A stretch of DNA of 64,000 nucleotides from assembly GCF_007558825.1 (NCBI RefSeq), contig NZ_VLTK01000002.1, forward strand, positions 310,001 to 374,000, in the 5' to 3' direction. Position numbers and translations under genes: made by a program. Source of the DNA: Brevibacterium aurantiacum. Lineage in GTDB: Bacteria; Actinomycetota; Actinomycetes; Actinomycetales; Brevibacteriaceae. Positions 9,177-20,719 of the stretch are shown here, in pieces (within the stretch, counting starts at the first letter, position 1; each line of letters starts with the position of its first letter). The notes beneath the pieces were generated by a model, which saw only the letters and a list, made by a program, of their open reading frames with translations, was not told the DNA's origin and searched no databases.

Positions 9177-10894
9177 CGACATCCCGAGGTAAAAAGGGTC
9201 TGCAGATGCTCATCCTCGCTGTGTTGGCCAGCCTGGCGCTGGGGGCCTGCTCCTCGATTCCGAGCAGTTCGCCCGTGGGACACATCGAGGCAGGATCCGG
9301 TGACCCGGGTGCCAGCAGCGCTCGGATCCCAGACGGACCCGAACCCGGCGACAGCGTCGGTGAGATCGTCCGCGGCTTTCTCTCTGCCGGCGCGGGAACC
9401 GGAAACAACTTCTCCGTCGCCAAGTCCTTCCTCACCGAGGCCGAGGCACAGGAGTGGAACCCACAGGAATCGGTGTCGCTGCTGCCCAATGAAACCGATC
9501 TGGATTCGATCAACGCCGAAGTCACCTCCGACCAGAAGACGCTGACGCTATCTGTGCCGGTCGTCGGACTCGTGAACTCGTCGGGAATCTTCAATTCCAC
9601 CAAACCGGGTACCCAGTCGAATCTGGAGTTCTCCCTGCGGCAGGAGAACGGTGAATGGCGCATCGCCTCGGCGCCCGACGGTCTGCTGGTCTCCCAGACA
9701 GAGTTCCAGACGATCTTCCTCAACTACTCTCTGCAGTTCTTCACCTCCGACTACTCCTACCTGGTTCCCGACTCCCGCTGGTTCCTTCGCTCCTCGTCGA
9801 CGCCGACAGCTCTCATCAACGAACTTCTCAGCGGCCCGGCCTCCTATCTCTCGGGCGCGGTCGTGACGTCAATACCAGACGGAGCGAAACTCAGCGATAC
9901 GAACGTGGTGACCATCGAAAACGGCGTCGCGCACATCGCCCTGAGCAACCAGGGGGACGCGCCGACGGACAAGGAGAAGGGAATGATCCGACAGCAGATC
10001 GCATCGACGCTCAAGGTCATCCCCTCAATTTCGAGCATCGAACTGACCATCGGCGGACAGGTCGTGTCGGAGAGCCTGCAGCCGAAGACCGACTCCTCGG
10101 TCCAGGTCGACGGGCCCCCGGTGGTGCTGGCCAAAAACCGGCTCTCACGCATCTCGGGCACGACCGTGGCGAAGGTCGAGAACAGTCCGGACCTGTCAAA
10201 GGCCAAGGCCAGCGACCCAGCGGTCTCGTTCGACGATTCGCTCTACGTCTACCTGCAGAACTCCGGGAAGGAGCTGATGCGCCTCAAGGCCGACACCGTT
10301 GATGCGACTCCGATCCTCAAAGGTAAGAGGCTCGTACGCCCGAGCATCGATCGGTTCAACACGGTCTGGACCGGGGAACGCGACAACAAGGGCAAGCTCA
10401 CAGCCATCGGCGAAGACAGCACGGAGTACACGATCGCCACGGACATCCTGTCCGGTCGAGACCTCATCGATCTGGAAGTCTCCCGCGATGGTACTCGGAT
10501 TGCGCTGCTGAGCAGGCACAAGGGAGAGCCCTCACGCATAGACGTCGTCGGCATTCCGCGTGACAAGGCGGGAAATCCGTCCAGTGCCGTGTCTGACTCT
10601 CCGATCGAGGTCGGGTCGAACTTCGACGAGATCAAGGACATCTCCTGGGCCGGATCGACCTCGCTGGTCGCGTTGGCTGCAGCGGAGGGCGAACGAGTCC
10701 AGCCGTTCCGCATCGGCGTCACCGGGCCTCCTGCACAGCTGGGAGAGGTCCCCGACGGCAGTCGGATCGCCTCCGGTGAGGATGGTCGTTCGATCCTCGT
10801 GACGAGCTCATCGGGAGAGATCTACTCCTACAATTCCAATGCCTGGCAGAAGCTCATCGACATCTCGGCGAAATACCCCTCTTACCCGGGCTGA
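9173..10894 (+). CDS. lpqB: Lipoprotein LpqB
   Basis: 573 residues. A signal peptide with lipobox LALGAC gives lipidated Cys26. A GerMN domain covers roughly 60-310, and a beta-propeller-like region follows to the C-terminus. LpqB binds the extracellular part of MtrB and tunes MtrA signalling in mycobacteria. The start ATG overlaps the mtrB stop (ATGA) and is preceded by a strong Shine-Dalgarno AAAGGAGGA at about 9157. The order mtrA-mtrB-lpqB is conserved in actinobacteria. Confidence 0.96.
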   Translation: MTTSRGKKGLQMLILAVLASLALGACSSIPSSSPVGHIEAGSGDPGASSARIPDGPEPGDSVGEIVRGFLSAGAGTGNNFSVAKSFLTEAEAQEWNPQESVSLLPNETDLDSINAEVTSDQKTLTLSVPVVGLVNSSGIFNSTKPGTQSNLEFSLRQENGEWRIASAPDGLLVSQTEFQTIFLNYSLQFFTSDYSYLVPDSRWFLRSSSTPTALINELLSGPASYLSGAVVTSIPDGAKLSDTNVVTIENGVAHIALSNQGDAPTDKEKGMIRQQIASTLKVIPSISSIELTIGGQVVSESLQPKTDSSVQVDGPPVVLAKNRLSRISGTTVAKVENSPDLSKAKASDPAVSFDDSLYVYLQNSGKELMRLKADTVDATPILKGKRLVRPSIDRFNTVWTGERDNKGKLTAIGEDSTEYTIATDILSGRDLIDLEVSRDGTRIALLSRHKGEPSRIDVVGIPRDKAGNPSSAVSDSPIEVGSNFDEIKDISWAGSTSLVALAAAEGERVQPFRIGVTGPPAQLGEVPDGSRIASGEDGRSILVTSSSGEIYSYNSNAWQKLIDISAKYPSYPG

Positions 10895-10954
10895 GGCTTC
10901 GGAGAGTCGGAGACAGCGGAGCCGCCTGCAGACGCGGCATAGTAGATTTCTCCC

Positions 10955-11677
10955 ATGGGACTGCTGACCGAATTCGGCGAACTCTTCCTGCCCCGCCGGT
11001 GTGCCGGCTGCGGGCGGGAGGATGTTTCCCTGTGCACGGCCTGCCTGAGTCTGCTCGGCGGCATCCCGCGTGCCATGGAACCGAGATACGGTCAGATTCC
11101 CGTCGTGGGAGTCTCAGAATACAGCTCGCAGATTTCTCATATGGTGGTCAGCTTCAAAGACAACGGCCGCCGCGACATTCTCGACCCTCTTGCCCTGGCG
11201 CTTGCGCGTTCCGTCACAGCAGCCTTGGAGTTGGCTCATCATCCGGGAGGTCGGGTCAGACTCTTTCCCGCGCCGAGCTCCCCGCGGGCACGGAGACGCC
11301 GAGGCGGTTCCCACACCGCTGTCCTGGCTCGCCGTGCGGGAGAACTCGTGCCCGAACTGTCGTTGGAGGTGGTCGACGTCCTTCTCACCAGACGCCATCA
11401 CGATCAGGTCGGTTTGGGAGCCCACGCCAGGGAGCGCAACGTGGCGAAGTCGCAGTATCTCAACCCGGCGATTCTGCCTTCGATGTTGTCTGGAGAGGGC
11501 GGCGAGACCGCGCTGGAATCCGGTATCGATCTTCTCGTCGATGACTTCGCGACGACCGGAGCAACTCTGGCAGAAAGCGCAAGGGTATTAGCATCGGTGC
11601 AGATCAGACCCGCTGCAGGAGCCGTTCTCGGTCTCGGCCGCGGGGGCACTCGATTTGTCTCTCCCTTTACTGTATAA
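10955..11677 (+). CDS. ComF family protein / phosphoribosyltransferase-like
   Basis: 240 residues. An N-terminal zinc-ribbon-like motif has Cys16, Cys19, Cys27 and Cys30 (CAGC ... CTAC). The C-terminal phosphoribosyltransferase fold has the PRPP-loop-like DLLVDDFATTGATLAES at about 188-204. It is the counterpart of Rv3242c, which lies at the same place between lpqB and hpf. ComF proteins of competent bacteria aid DNA uptake; whether this one does is not known, and no other competence genes are seen in the window. Confidence 0.9.
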   Translation: MGLLTEFGELFLPRRCAGCGREDVSLCTACLSLLGGIPRAMEPRYGQIPVVGVSEYSSQISHMVVSFKDNGRRDILDPLALALARSVTAALELAHHPGGRVRLFPAPSSPRARRRRGGSHTAVLARRAGELVPELSLEVVDVLLTRRHHDQVGLGAHARERNVAKSQYLNPAILPSMLSGEGGETALESGIDLLVDDFATTGATLAESARVLASVQIRPAAGAVLGLGRGGTRFVSPFTV

Positions 11678-11743
11678 CGGGGGATACCCATCCAAGGGAA
11701 TGGGATCGGATGAATCCGAAGAACGAGTCGCTAAGGACGCATC

Positions 11744-12403
11744 ATGGACATTGTTGTCAACGGACGTCAACTGACCATCTCCGACAGCTTTCGCGCCCAC
11801 ATTGAGGACAAGATCGCGAAGGTCGAGCAGCTTGCCCCCCGAGCTCAACGAGTCGAGGTACACGTCGCTCATGAGAAGAACTCCCGTCAGCCGGAGACGA
11901 GCGAGCGAGTAGAGCTCACGGTCGTTGCGAAGGGCCCGGCCATCCGTGCGGAGGCCATGGCGAGCGACAAATATGCAGCATTGGATCTGGCTTGGGCGAA
12001 GCTCGTCGAGCGATTACGGCGCGCCAGAGACCGCAACAAGGTTCCTCGAGCCGGTCACCACCGAAAGGAATCCACAGCCGAGGCCCTGGCTAAGATGCCC
12101 GTCGCCGAGTCTCTGGTTCCCGACGAGGGTCAGGCGATCGACGCGAACGAATCCGCGAACAACGATCAGACCAACGGCCGCATCAAGGCCGAAGGCGACT
12201 CACCCGTGGTTCTGCGTGAGAAGACATTCAACGGCGCTCCCATCGGCATCGAAGAGGCGCTCAACCGCATGGAGCTCGTCGGACACGACTTCTATCTGTT
12301 CATCGACGAGGATTCGAGCAAACCGTCCGTCGTCTACCGTCGCAAGGGGTGGAGCTACGGTGTGATCACTCTCGATCACGAACTGCAGGGCGTCGCCGAC
12401 TGA
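11744..12403 (+). CDS. hpf: Ribosome hibernation promoting factor, long form
   Basis: 219 residues. The N-terminal S30AE (YfiA/HPF) domain (MDIVVNGRQLTISDSFRAHI onward) is followed by a linker and the C-terminal dimerization domain (FNGAPIGIEEALNRMELVGH ... SYGVITLDHE). Long HPF dimerizes 70S ribosomes into 100S particles during stationary phase or stress. A good ribosome-binding site AAGGA lies 7 bases before the ATG. The short gap after comF overlaps a TATAAC sequence (11673-11678) that could be a -10 element, and the gene ends just before a strong bidirectional hairpin. Confidence 0.95.
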   Translation: MDIVVNGRQLTISDSFRAHIEDKIAKVEQLAPRAQRVEVHVAHEKNSRQPETSERVELTVVAKGPAIRAEAMASDKYAALDLAWAKLVERLRRARDRNKVPRAGHHRKESTAEALAKMPVAESLVPDEGQAIDANESANNDQTNGRIKAEGDSPVVLREKTFNGAPIGIEEALNRMELVGHDFYLFIDEDSSKPSVVYRRKGWSYGVITLDHELQGVAD

Positions 12404-12443
12404 CCTGAACTGAGCAGTGCTGACCTGGACACTCGAACAGCAC

Positions 12444-12477
12444 GATCGCCGAGGTGGGAATCCCCACCTCGGCGATC
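12444..12477. terminator. Bidirectional hairpin between hpf and DUF418 gene
   Basis: A perfect 15-bp stem (left arm 12444-12458, right arm 12463-12477) with a four-base AATC loop. It sits between two convergent genes and has no long T-run, as is common for actinobacterial terminators. Confidence 0.85.
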
Positions 12478-12500
12478 TGCGTCTGCGGTCGAATCCGGTC

Positions 12501-13592
12501 TCAGGCTCGAACACCCTCGCGGCCCCAGGTGACAAGGCGCCAGAGCTTCTCCAGCGGTCCCTGTCCGACAAAGCGCAGCCACAGCGCCGAGACGAGGATC
12601 TGGATGACCATGATGCCGACGCAGACGAGCACGCCTGCCAGATATCCGCCATGGTCATCGAATTGAGCCAGGTCGGGTTCAACAGCCTTGACGGCGAGGA
12701 TGAGCAGTGTGGCTCCGATGTAGTTGCTCAGCGCCATGCGACCCAGCGGTGCGAAGAGCGGCCGCAGAAGCGCCTCGGCCGGGGTGAGCATGAGGAGCAT
12801 GACGATGACGACGAGGCCCAGGGCCATGGTGATGCCCAGTCCGGCCGTAATCCACAGGTGCAGTTGGCGGGTGTAGAAGTCGGTGAGGAGGAAGCCGAGG
12901 ACGGAGATGCTCGCGCTCAGCGCACCGATCAGGGCGAGCCGAACCGGATGACGCAGTGCACTGCGGACCATGTCGGTGTACCCGATGGAAAATCCCAGTA
13001 AGAACAGGCCCGGGATGATGACGAGTCCTCCACCGGACCACACGCCTGCGGCCAGGAGCAGCGCTCCGCCGACAGAGGTCGACACGGCGAGAGCCCGGGC
13101 GGGTATCCAGGTCGAGGGAAGCAGTATGACGATCGCCGCGATCGCATACGGCAGCAGGGCTTCACCGGGCTGCAGGACCATGTGGCCGGCACCGAGAAGT
13201 CCGAGGAACAGGAATCGGCGCAGCAGCGCCAGCCTGGGTCGGGGGCTGCGGGCTGTGGCGGAGTTCCACATGATGCCGAAGCCGACGCCGAAGAGGATGG
13301 AGAAGATCGGGAAGAACCGGTTCTGTACGAAGTCCTGCTCGACAGCGCGGATGCTCTCGACTGCGCCGGATTCGTCGAGAGCGCCGAGACCGAAGATCGG
13401 CGGGAGATTGACGATCATGATCCCGCACAGGGCGAGTCCGCGCAGTACGTCGAGAGTCGCAATTCGGGCCCTGCCTGCAGGACGGTGCGTGGCGGTGGCA
13501 GGGGCGCCGACGTCGATGGCGGTGCCGGCGTCGGCGTCGGTGACGGCGGATGTGGGCGCGGACGATGGTTGGTCGCTGGTATCTGAACTCAT
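12501..13592 (-). CDS. DUF418 domain-containing membrane protein
   Basis: About 363 residues. After a Ser/Thr/Ala-rich polar N-terminus it has about nine hydrophobic helices, beginning with the family motif RIATLDVLRGLALCGIMIVN and ending with the DUF418 C-terminal region GPLEKLWRLVTW. The ATG at 13592 is preferred over one nine bases upstream because AGGA lies eight bases before it. It is the last gene of a leftward operon behind a NarL-type two-component system, so it may be a target or partner of that system. DUF418 proteins are poorly characterized, proposed transporters or acyltransferase-like proteins. Confidence 0.85.
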   Translation of the reverse strand: MSSDTSDQPSSAPTSAVTDADAGTAIDVGAPATATHRPAGRARIATLDVLRGLALCGIMIVNLPPIFGLGALDESGAVESIRAVEQDFVQNRFFPIFSILFGVGFGIMWNSATARSPRPRLALLRRFLFLGLLGAGHMVLQPGEALLPYAIAAIVILLPSTWIPARALAVSTSVGGALLLAAGVWSGGGLVIIPGLFLLGFSIGYTDMVRSALRHPVRLALIGALSASISVLGFLLTDFYTRQLHLWITAGLGITMALGLVVIVMLLMLTPAEALLRPLFAPLGRMALSNYIGATLLILAVKAVEPDLAQFDDHGGYLAGVLVCVGIMVIQILVSALWLRFVGQGPLEKLWRLVTWGREGVRA

Positions 13593-13659
13593 GACTTCCA
13601 TCCTGGTCGAGGCCCGGAGCGGCCCGCATCGGCACAATGGCCGGAAGTGTGAGCAGGGG

Positions 13660-14301
13660 TCAGCCGTTCGGCCGATTCATCACGCCCGACTCCCACATCC
13701 GAGCGGCGATTTCGACCCGATTGCGGGCCGCGAGACGAGTCTGAATATTGCCCAGGTGGCTCTTCACGGTGCCCAACGAGATGTAGAGCTCGGCACAGAT
13801 CTCCTGATTGGTCCGTCCCCGCGCCACAAGGCGAGCGACATCGTTCTCCCGCTCGCTGAGCCCGGCAACACGGTTCTCACCGGTTCTGCCCTTCTGGGAG
13901 CGGCGGCTGAGCAGATCCAAGGTCAGTGACGGTGAGATCAGGGCGTCACCGTTCGCGGCAGCTTTGACTGCGGCCAACAGCAGGTCGGGCCCGGCGTCCT
14001 TGAGGAGGAATCCGCTGGCACCGCCTTTCAGAGCTGCGTCGACGTAGTCGTCATCGTCGAAGGTCGTGACCATGATGACCTTGGAGATCGGTGTCAGGCG
14101 CGGCAGTGCCGCAAGACCGTCGAGCGTGGGCATGCGGATGTCGAGGAGGATGACGTCGGGACGTTCGCGCTTGGCCAGCTCGATGGCATCGACCCCGTCA
14201 GAGGCCTGCCCGACCACCGTGATCGACTCATCCGCGTCGAGGATGAGTGAGAATCCCATCCGCACCATTTCCTGATCGTCGACCAGCGCCACTGAAATCA
14301 C
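13660..14301 (-). CDS. LuxR/NarL-family response regulator
   Basis: 213 residues. The receiver domain has D8/D9, phosphoacceptor D54 (VILLDIRMP), a conserved Thr-Thr after VIMV and a Lys-Asp in FLLKDAG. The C-terminal LuxR HTH (LSERENDVARLVARGRTNQE region) covers about 148-205. Its cognate kinase lies 28 bp upstream in the same operon. The signal and the regulon are unknown. Confidence 0.93.
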   Translation of the reverse strand: MISVALVDDQEMVRMGFSLILDADESITVVGQASDGVDAIELAKRERPDVILLDIRMPTLDGLAALPRLTPISKVIMVTTFDDDDYVDAALKGGASGFLLKDAGPDLLLAAVKAAANGDALISPSLTLDLLSRRSQKGRTGENRVAGLSERENDVARLVARGRTNQEICAELYISLGTVKSHLGNIQTRLAARNRVEIAARMWESGVMNRPNG

Positions 14302-14329
14302 GTTCGTCCTCCGTCGCCTCGTGTCGGAC

Positions 14330-15475
14330 TCATCCCTGAACTCTCGAGGTCAAGGGTATCCGAGTCTCGAGCACCCAACCCCCGTCCTGGCTGGGCCCGG
14401 CGAACAGATCCCCGCCGAGGTGGTCGACCCGTGCGGCCAGACCGCGCAGGCCGGTGCCGCTGCCGGAACCGATCCCTCCGGAACCGGGACCATTGCCCAC
14501 AGTGAGGACGATGTCATGACCGGAGCGGTCCCCGGGCCTCGCCGAGGCTGTGGTGAAGACGCGGACCATGATCGGCACCTCGGCTCCCGCATGCCGACGG
14601 ATGTTTGTCAGCGCTTCGGAGAGCACACGGTCGAGCACGGGCCAGATGGCGGAGGGCACCGCCTCGGTGTCGGTGCCGTCGATGTCGATGCTCAGGTCCT
14701 GGGCACCGGCAAAGCCCTTGGCCCGGTCGAGGAGGGCCTGGATGTTGGAGGCGACGGGAGCTCGGGGGCCGGAGTCGATCGAGTCGGTCGCGGTGTTTGA
14801 GACCAATGACCGGATCTCATCCAGTGCTCGTGTCCCGGACTCCTCGATCTTGCCCAGAGCGGTCTTGAGGATTCGGGGATCCTCACTGCGGGCCGCCGCT
14901 TGGGAGAGGACGACGATACCGGTCACCTCGTGGGCGACCAGATCGTGGAGTTCGGTGGCCATTCGACGTCGTTCCGCCTCGGCGGCGGTGGCATGGCGTT
15001 CGATGAGAGAACGATCGATCATGCGCAGAAGCAGGCCCAGGGACAGGCTGACCACGATCACGGTGGAGGCACCGAAGGCGAAGGTGAGCCCGTCGCCCCA
15101 GCCCATCAGGCCGGGTTCGATGACATTGCCAACGGACAGCAGGATGAGCAGCAGCAGCTGTGTGCGGGTGGCGAACCATCGAGCGAGCATCACCACCGTC
15201 ACCAGACTCAGCCACATCACGGTCAGGCTCAGAGTTGATGCGAAGGCGACAGGGACGAGGGCGAGGAGCAGGAGGAGGGCGGCCAGAGACAGCAGACCGA
15301 GGGGCGGGACCCGGCCCTCGGTGGAGCGGGACTGGGTGAGTACCAGGATGGGCAGAACCGTGGCCAACGCGAACAGGTTGGCGATGACGAGCGGCCAGCC
15401 CGAACCGGTGAGCAGTTCGAGCAGGAACGTCAGGGGCAGGGGAAGAAGCCACAGCCACGTGATCACAGTCTTCAT
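14330..15475 (-). CDS. Sensor histidine kinase (HisKA_3 / NarL-type partner)
   Basis: 381 residues. About six closely packed transmembrane helices occupy residues 5-152, leaving little periplasmic domain (intramembrane-sensing architecture). The dimerization/phosphotransfer motif RMATELHDLVAHEVTGIVV places the phosphorylated His at about 177, and an HATPase domain fills the C-terminus (TGLRGLAARVDHLGGDLF). It is the second gene of a leftward operon (small exported protein, kinase, regulator, DUF418). Confidence 0.92.
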   Translation of the reverse strand: MKTVITWLWLLPLPLTFLLELLTGSGWPLVIANLFALATVLPILVLTQSRSTEGRVPPLGLLSLAALLLLLALVPVAFASTLSLTVMWLSLVTVVMLARWFATRTQLLLLILLSVGNVIEPGLMGWGDGLTFAFGASTVIVVSLSLGLLLRMIDRSLIERHATAAEAERRRMATELHDLVAHEVTGIVVLSQAAARSEDPRILKTALGKIEESGTRALDEIRSLVSNTATDSIDSGPRAPVASNIQALLDRAKGFAGAQDLSIDIDGTDTEAVPSAIWPVLDRVLSEALTNIRRHAGAEVPIMVRVFTTASARPGDRSGHDIVLTVGNGPGSGGIGSGSGTGLRGLAARVDHLGGDLFAGPSQDGGWVLETRIPLTSRVQG

Positions 15476-15515
15476 CGCTTCCCAGTCTAGTCAGGCCCGG
15501 TGCTCACCCTGCGGC

Positions 15516-16082
15516 TCATCCTGCAGCGCGGCAGTCGGGGGAGGCGTATTCGAGTTCGACGACGACGCCGGAGTCCGTGACCGCAGAACCCTTGACCGTG
15601 ACGTCCTGATCCAACTCGATCTGACCGGCGCGGTGATCATCGGCGAACAGCTGCAGTCGGTCGTCGGCAGAGTCGGCGGAGAAGATGACCTTGGAACCGT
15701 TGATCATCGCGGCCTCTGTGAACGACCCGTCAGGCCGTTCGATCGGATCGACATCACCGTCCGGGTGGTCGAAGGTGACAAACCGTGACAGGCGGTCCGC
15801 GCGACCCTGACTGAGCTGGTGGACGAGCAGCTGGTCCTTGTTCGTTCCGGCCTGCAGCCTGAGATCGACATAGCTGAGGTCGGCGGAGTCGCGCATGGCG
15901 TGGAGGATATAGGGCCTGCCATGGACATCGATCGCTGTGGCGTCGGTCCCGCAGGCGTCGAGGAAGCCCTCAACCTGTGCTTCGAGGGCGAGCTTCGACT
16001 GGTGTTCCCAGACGAAGAGTGCGCCGATGGAGGCGGCGATGAGGCAGAGCGCCGAGGCGAGTGCGATGAGGGCTTTCTTCAT
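15516..16082 (-). CDS. Hypothetical exported or membrane-anchored protein (weakly LmeA/DUF2993-like)
   Basis: 188 residues. A hydrophobic N-terminus (2-25, ALIALASALCLIAASIGALF) with two Lys before it suggests a signal anchor. The rest is a soluble domain with a pattern VHGRPYILHAMRDSADLSYVD that recalls the LmeA-type phospholipid-binding family, but it is shorter than usual, so the assignment is tentative. As first gene of the two-component operon, 40 bp before the kinase, it might be an envelope sensor component; that is inference from position only. Confidence 0.6.
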   Translation of the reverse strand: MKKALIALASALCLIAASIGALFVWEHQSKLALEAQVEGFLDACGTDATAIDVHGRPYILHAMRDSADLSYVDLRLQAGTNKDQLLVHQLSQGRADRLSRFVTFDHPDGDVDPIERPDGSFTEAAMINGSKVIFSADSADDRLQLFADDHRAGQIELDQDVTVKGSAVTDSGVVVELEYASPDCRAAG

Positions 16083-16233
16083 GGTGGGTGTTTGTTCCTT
16101 CTGTGGGCAGTTGCGGTGACAGTGACGATCCTTCCGGCCTGGGACGGATCCGGCTTCGGCCGAACGGCTGATCCTTCTCAGCCGGATGGACGGATCACCG
16201 AGCTGTGTCAGTGCGGTGATCTACTGTGGGTCC

Positions 16234-17475
16234 ATGCAGAAGATGACACTGTCGGCAGCACGCAGGACGGCGATCGCTGCGACCGGCCTTGACAGGCAGC
16301 GCCCGGCTCAGGTGACTGCTCGGCACTTGAAGTCGACGTTCGCGAGGATGGGACTGACCCAGATCGACTCGGTCTCCCGCGTGGTGCGTTCGCACTATCT
16401 GCCCTACTATTCGCGACTCGGACCGTATCCGCGTGAGACCCTCGACCGGCTCTTCTACTCAGCACCCCGCATGGGCGTCGAATACTGGGCCCACGCAGCG
16501 GCCTTCGTCCCGCCGGAGACCTACCGTCATTTCGAACGCACCAGAGCCGAGTGGTGGCGCAACGACTACGGCCAACGGCATCCCGACAACGGCCCTGATT
16601 TCCGGGCACTGCAGCGATCGGTCCTCGACGCGCTGGAGTCGGGACCGAAGACTGCACGAGGGGTCGCGGACCTCGTCGACCATGAGATCCCCGAACGCAA
16701 CCGCGATCATTGGGGTTGGAACCCCAGCCAGGTCAAGATGGCACTCGAAGCGCTGTTCGCCGGTGGCATCATCAATGCCGCGGGCCGCAATGATCACTTC
16801 GAACGCGTCTACGCCCTGCCGCGCGACGTCAGTCAGGAGCTGCCGGCGCCTGAACTCTCCTACGGTCCCGCTGGCGGCCCTGAGGTCGGCCTCGATCCCG
16901 AAGCCGAACGACCTCGCGGAATCTCAGGCACTGCCAACAACGTGCTCGAGCTGACCCGGATTGCGGCCCGGGCGCTGGGCATCGCCCGCCCGGACTGCCT
17001 GGCAGACTACTTCCGGCAGGCGCGCGCGGCCACCGATGAGGCGATCAGGTCGCTGCTGGCCTCCGGTGAACTCGTCGAAGTCGACGTTGAGGGGACTCGG
17101 GCACTGAAGTGGCATACGGCGAGGACTCCTCGCTCCGTCTCGGCCAGAGCGCTTCTGGCTCCCTTCGACCCGCTCGTCTTCTACCGGCCGCGGATCGAAT
17201 GGCTCTTCGGCTTCCACTACCGGATCGAGATCTACACTCCCGCCAAAGACCGGGTGCACGGGTACTACGTGCTGCCGTTCCTCCTCGGCGAACGTCTCGT
17301 CGGTCGAGTCGACCTGCACCGGGACCAGGCAGCCAACACGCTTCGGGCGCTGAAGGTGACGTGGGAGCCGGGCGAAGAGCACGAGGAGGAACTGGCACTG
17401 GAGCTGCGTGAAATGGCGAAGTGGCTCGGATTGGGGGCTGTGGATATGAGCGGTACTCACCTGCCATTAAGCTAG
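16234..17475 (+). CDS. Winged-helix DNA glycosylase of the YcaQ/AlkX family
   Basis: 413 residues from ATG 16234; an earlier in-frame Met at 16186 adds residues unlike the family. The catalytic Gln-x-Asp motif is visible as LTQIDSV (Q43, D45), followed by the typical SHYLPYYSRLG and a WAHAA stretch, and the winged-helix region is repeated through the middle. YcaQ-like enzymes remove bulky or cross-linked alkyl adducts from DNA. It lies just upstream of secA, with about 50 bp between, and is divergent from the preceding operon. Confidence 0.87.
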   Translation: MQKMTLSAARRTAIAATGLDRQRPAQVTARHLKSTFARMGLTQIDSVSRVVRSHYLPYYSRLGPYPRETLDRLFYSAPRMGVEYWAHAAAFVPPETYRHFERTRAEWWRNDYGQRHPDNGPDFRALQRSVLDALESGPKTARGVADLVDHEIPERNRDHWGWNPSQVKMALEALFAGGIINAAGRNDHFERVYALPRDVSQELPAPELSYGPAGGPEVGLDPEAERPRGISGTANNVLELTRIAARALGIARPDCLADYFRQARAATDEAIRSLLASGELVEVDVEGTRALKWHTARTPRSVSARALLAPFDPLVFYRPRIEWLFGFHYRIEIYTPAKDRVHGYYVLPFLLGERLVGRVDLHRDQAANTLRALKVTWEPGEEHEEELALELREMAKWLGLGAVDMSGTHLPLS

Positions 17476-17529
17476 GGAATATAGAGTCGTTCGAGTTGTT
17501 GTCAGGCATTCATGCCGATTAGGAGAAAA

Positions 17530-20232
<2,703 letters not shown>

Positions 20233-20251
20233 CCAGTCTCTGACGGCGGCT

Positions 20252-20719
20252 TCACATTGTCTGCAGTGCCGTCATCGTCCACCGGGTGGTGAGCAGTTCC
20301 AAGCGAATTGCCACCGCCCGGAATCGGTTCTGGGTGCGAACCACGACGGTGACTTCAGCGATGACACTGGTGACCCTGCAGACTCGGGCGTTGCCTGCCT
20401 GCAGGGTGCGTGTCGCGCCCAGGTCTCCGAATGGTCTGGTCGGTGCCACCTCTGCACGCAGCTGGGCGCGCTGGTCGATCTTCTCCAGCAGCGTCCGGTC
20501 GACCCAGCGAGAGATGGAATCGCTGCGACGTATGCCGGCGAAGATCTCCAGGCACGCCACCGCCAACGATGTCGCAGTGGCGGCGATGCGGCCCTCATCA
20601 CTGTCATCTGCGGCCTTGTTCTGCTGTGCAGCAGGGGCGGTCGCATTGGTGTTCGGTACGCCGCTGCTCAGCGGCGTTGATGCCACCCGAGGACGTGAAA
20701 GCACCAGTGGGGCACTCAT
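20252..20719 (-). CDS. Rv3235-family protein
   Basis: 155 residues from ATG 20719, which overlaps the stop of the upstream LysM gene (ATGA), so this start is favoured over longer ones. The C-terminal half shows the pattern of the Rv3235 family: SLAVACLEIFAGIRRSDSIS, a central RVCRVTSV and a terminal VRTQNRFRAVAIRLE. It converges on secA with a 19-bp gap. The function is unknown; it is always found near secA/LysM-type genes in actinobacteria. Confidence 0.8.
   Translation of the reverse strand: MSAPLVLSRPRVASTPLSSGVPNTNATAPAAQQNKAADDSDEGRIAATATSLAVACLEIFAGIRRSDSISRWVDRTLLEKIDQRAQLRAEVAPTRPFGDLGATRTLQAGNARVCRVTSVIAEVTVVVRTQNRFRAVAIRLELLTTRWTMTALQTM

Noticed and set aside
17512..17529. ATG start for secA at 17512
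   Set aside because: No ribosome-binding site there; AGGAG precedes the GTG at 17530 and the sequence from there fits SecA.
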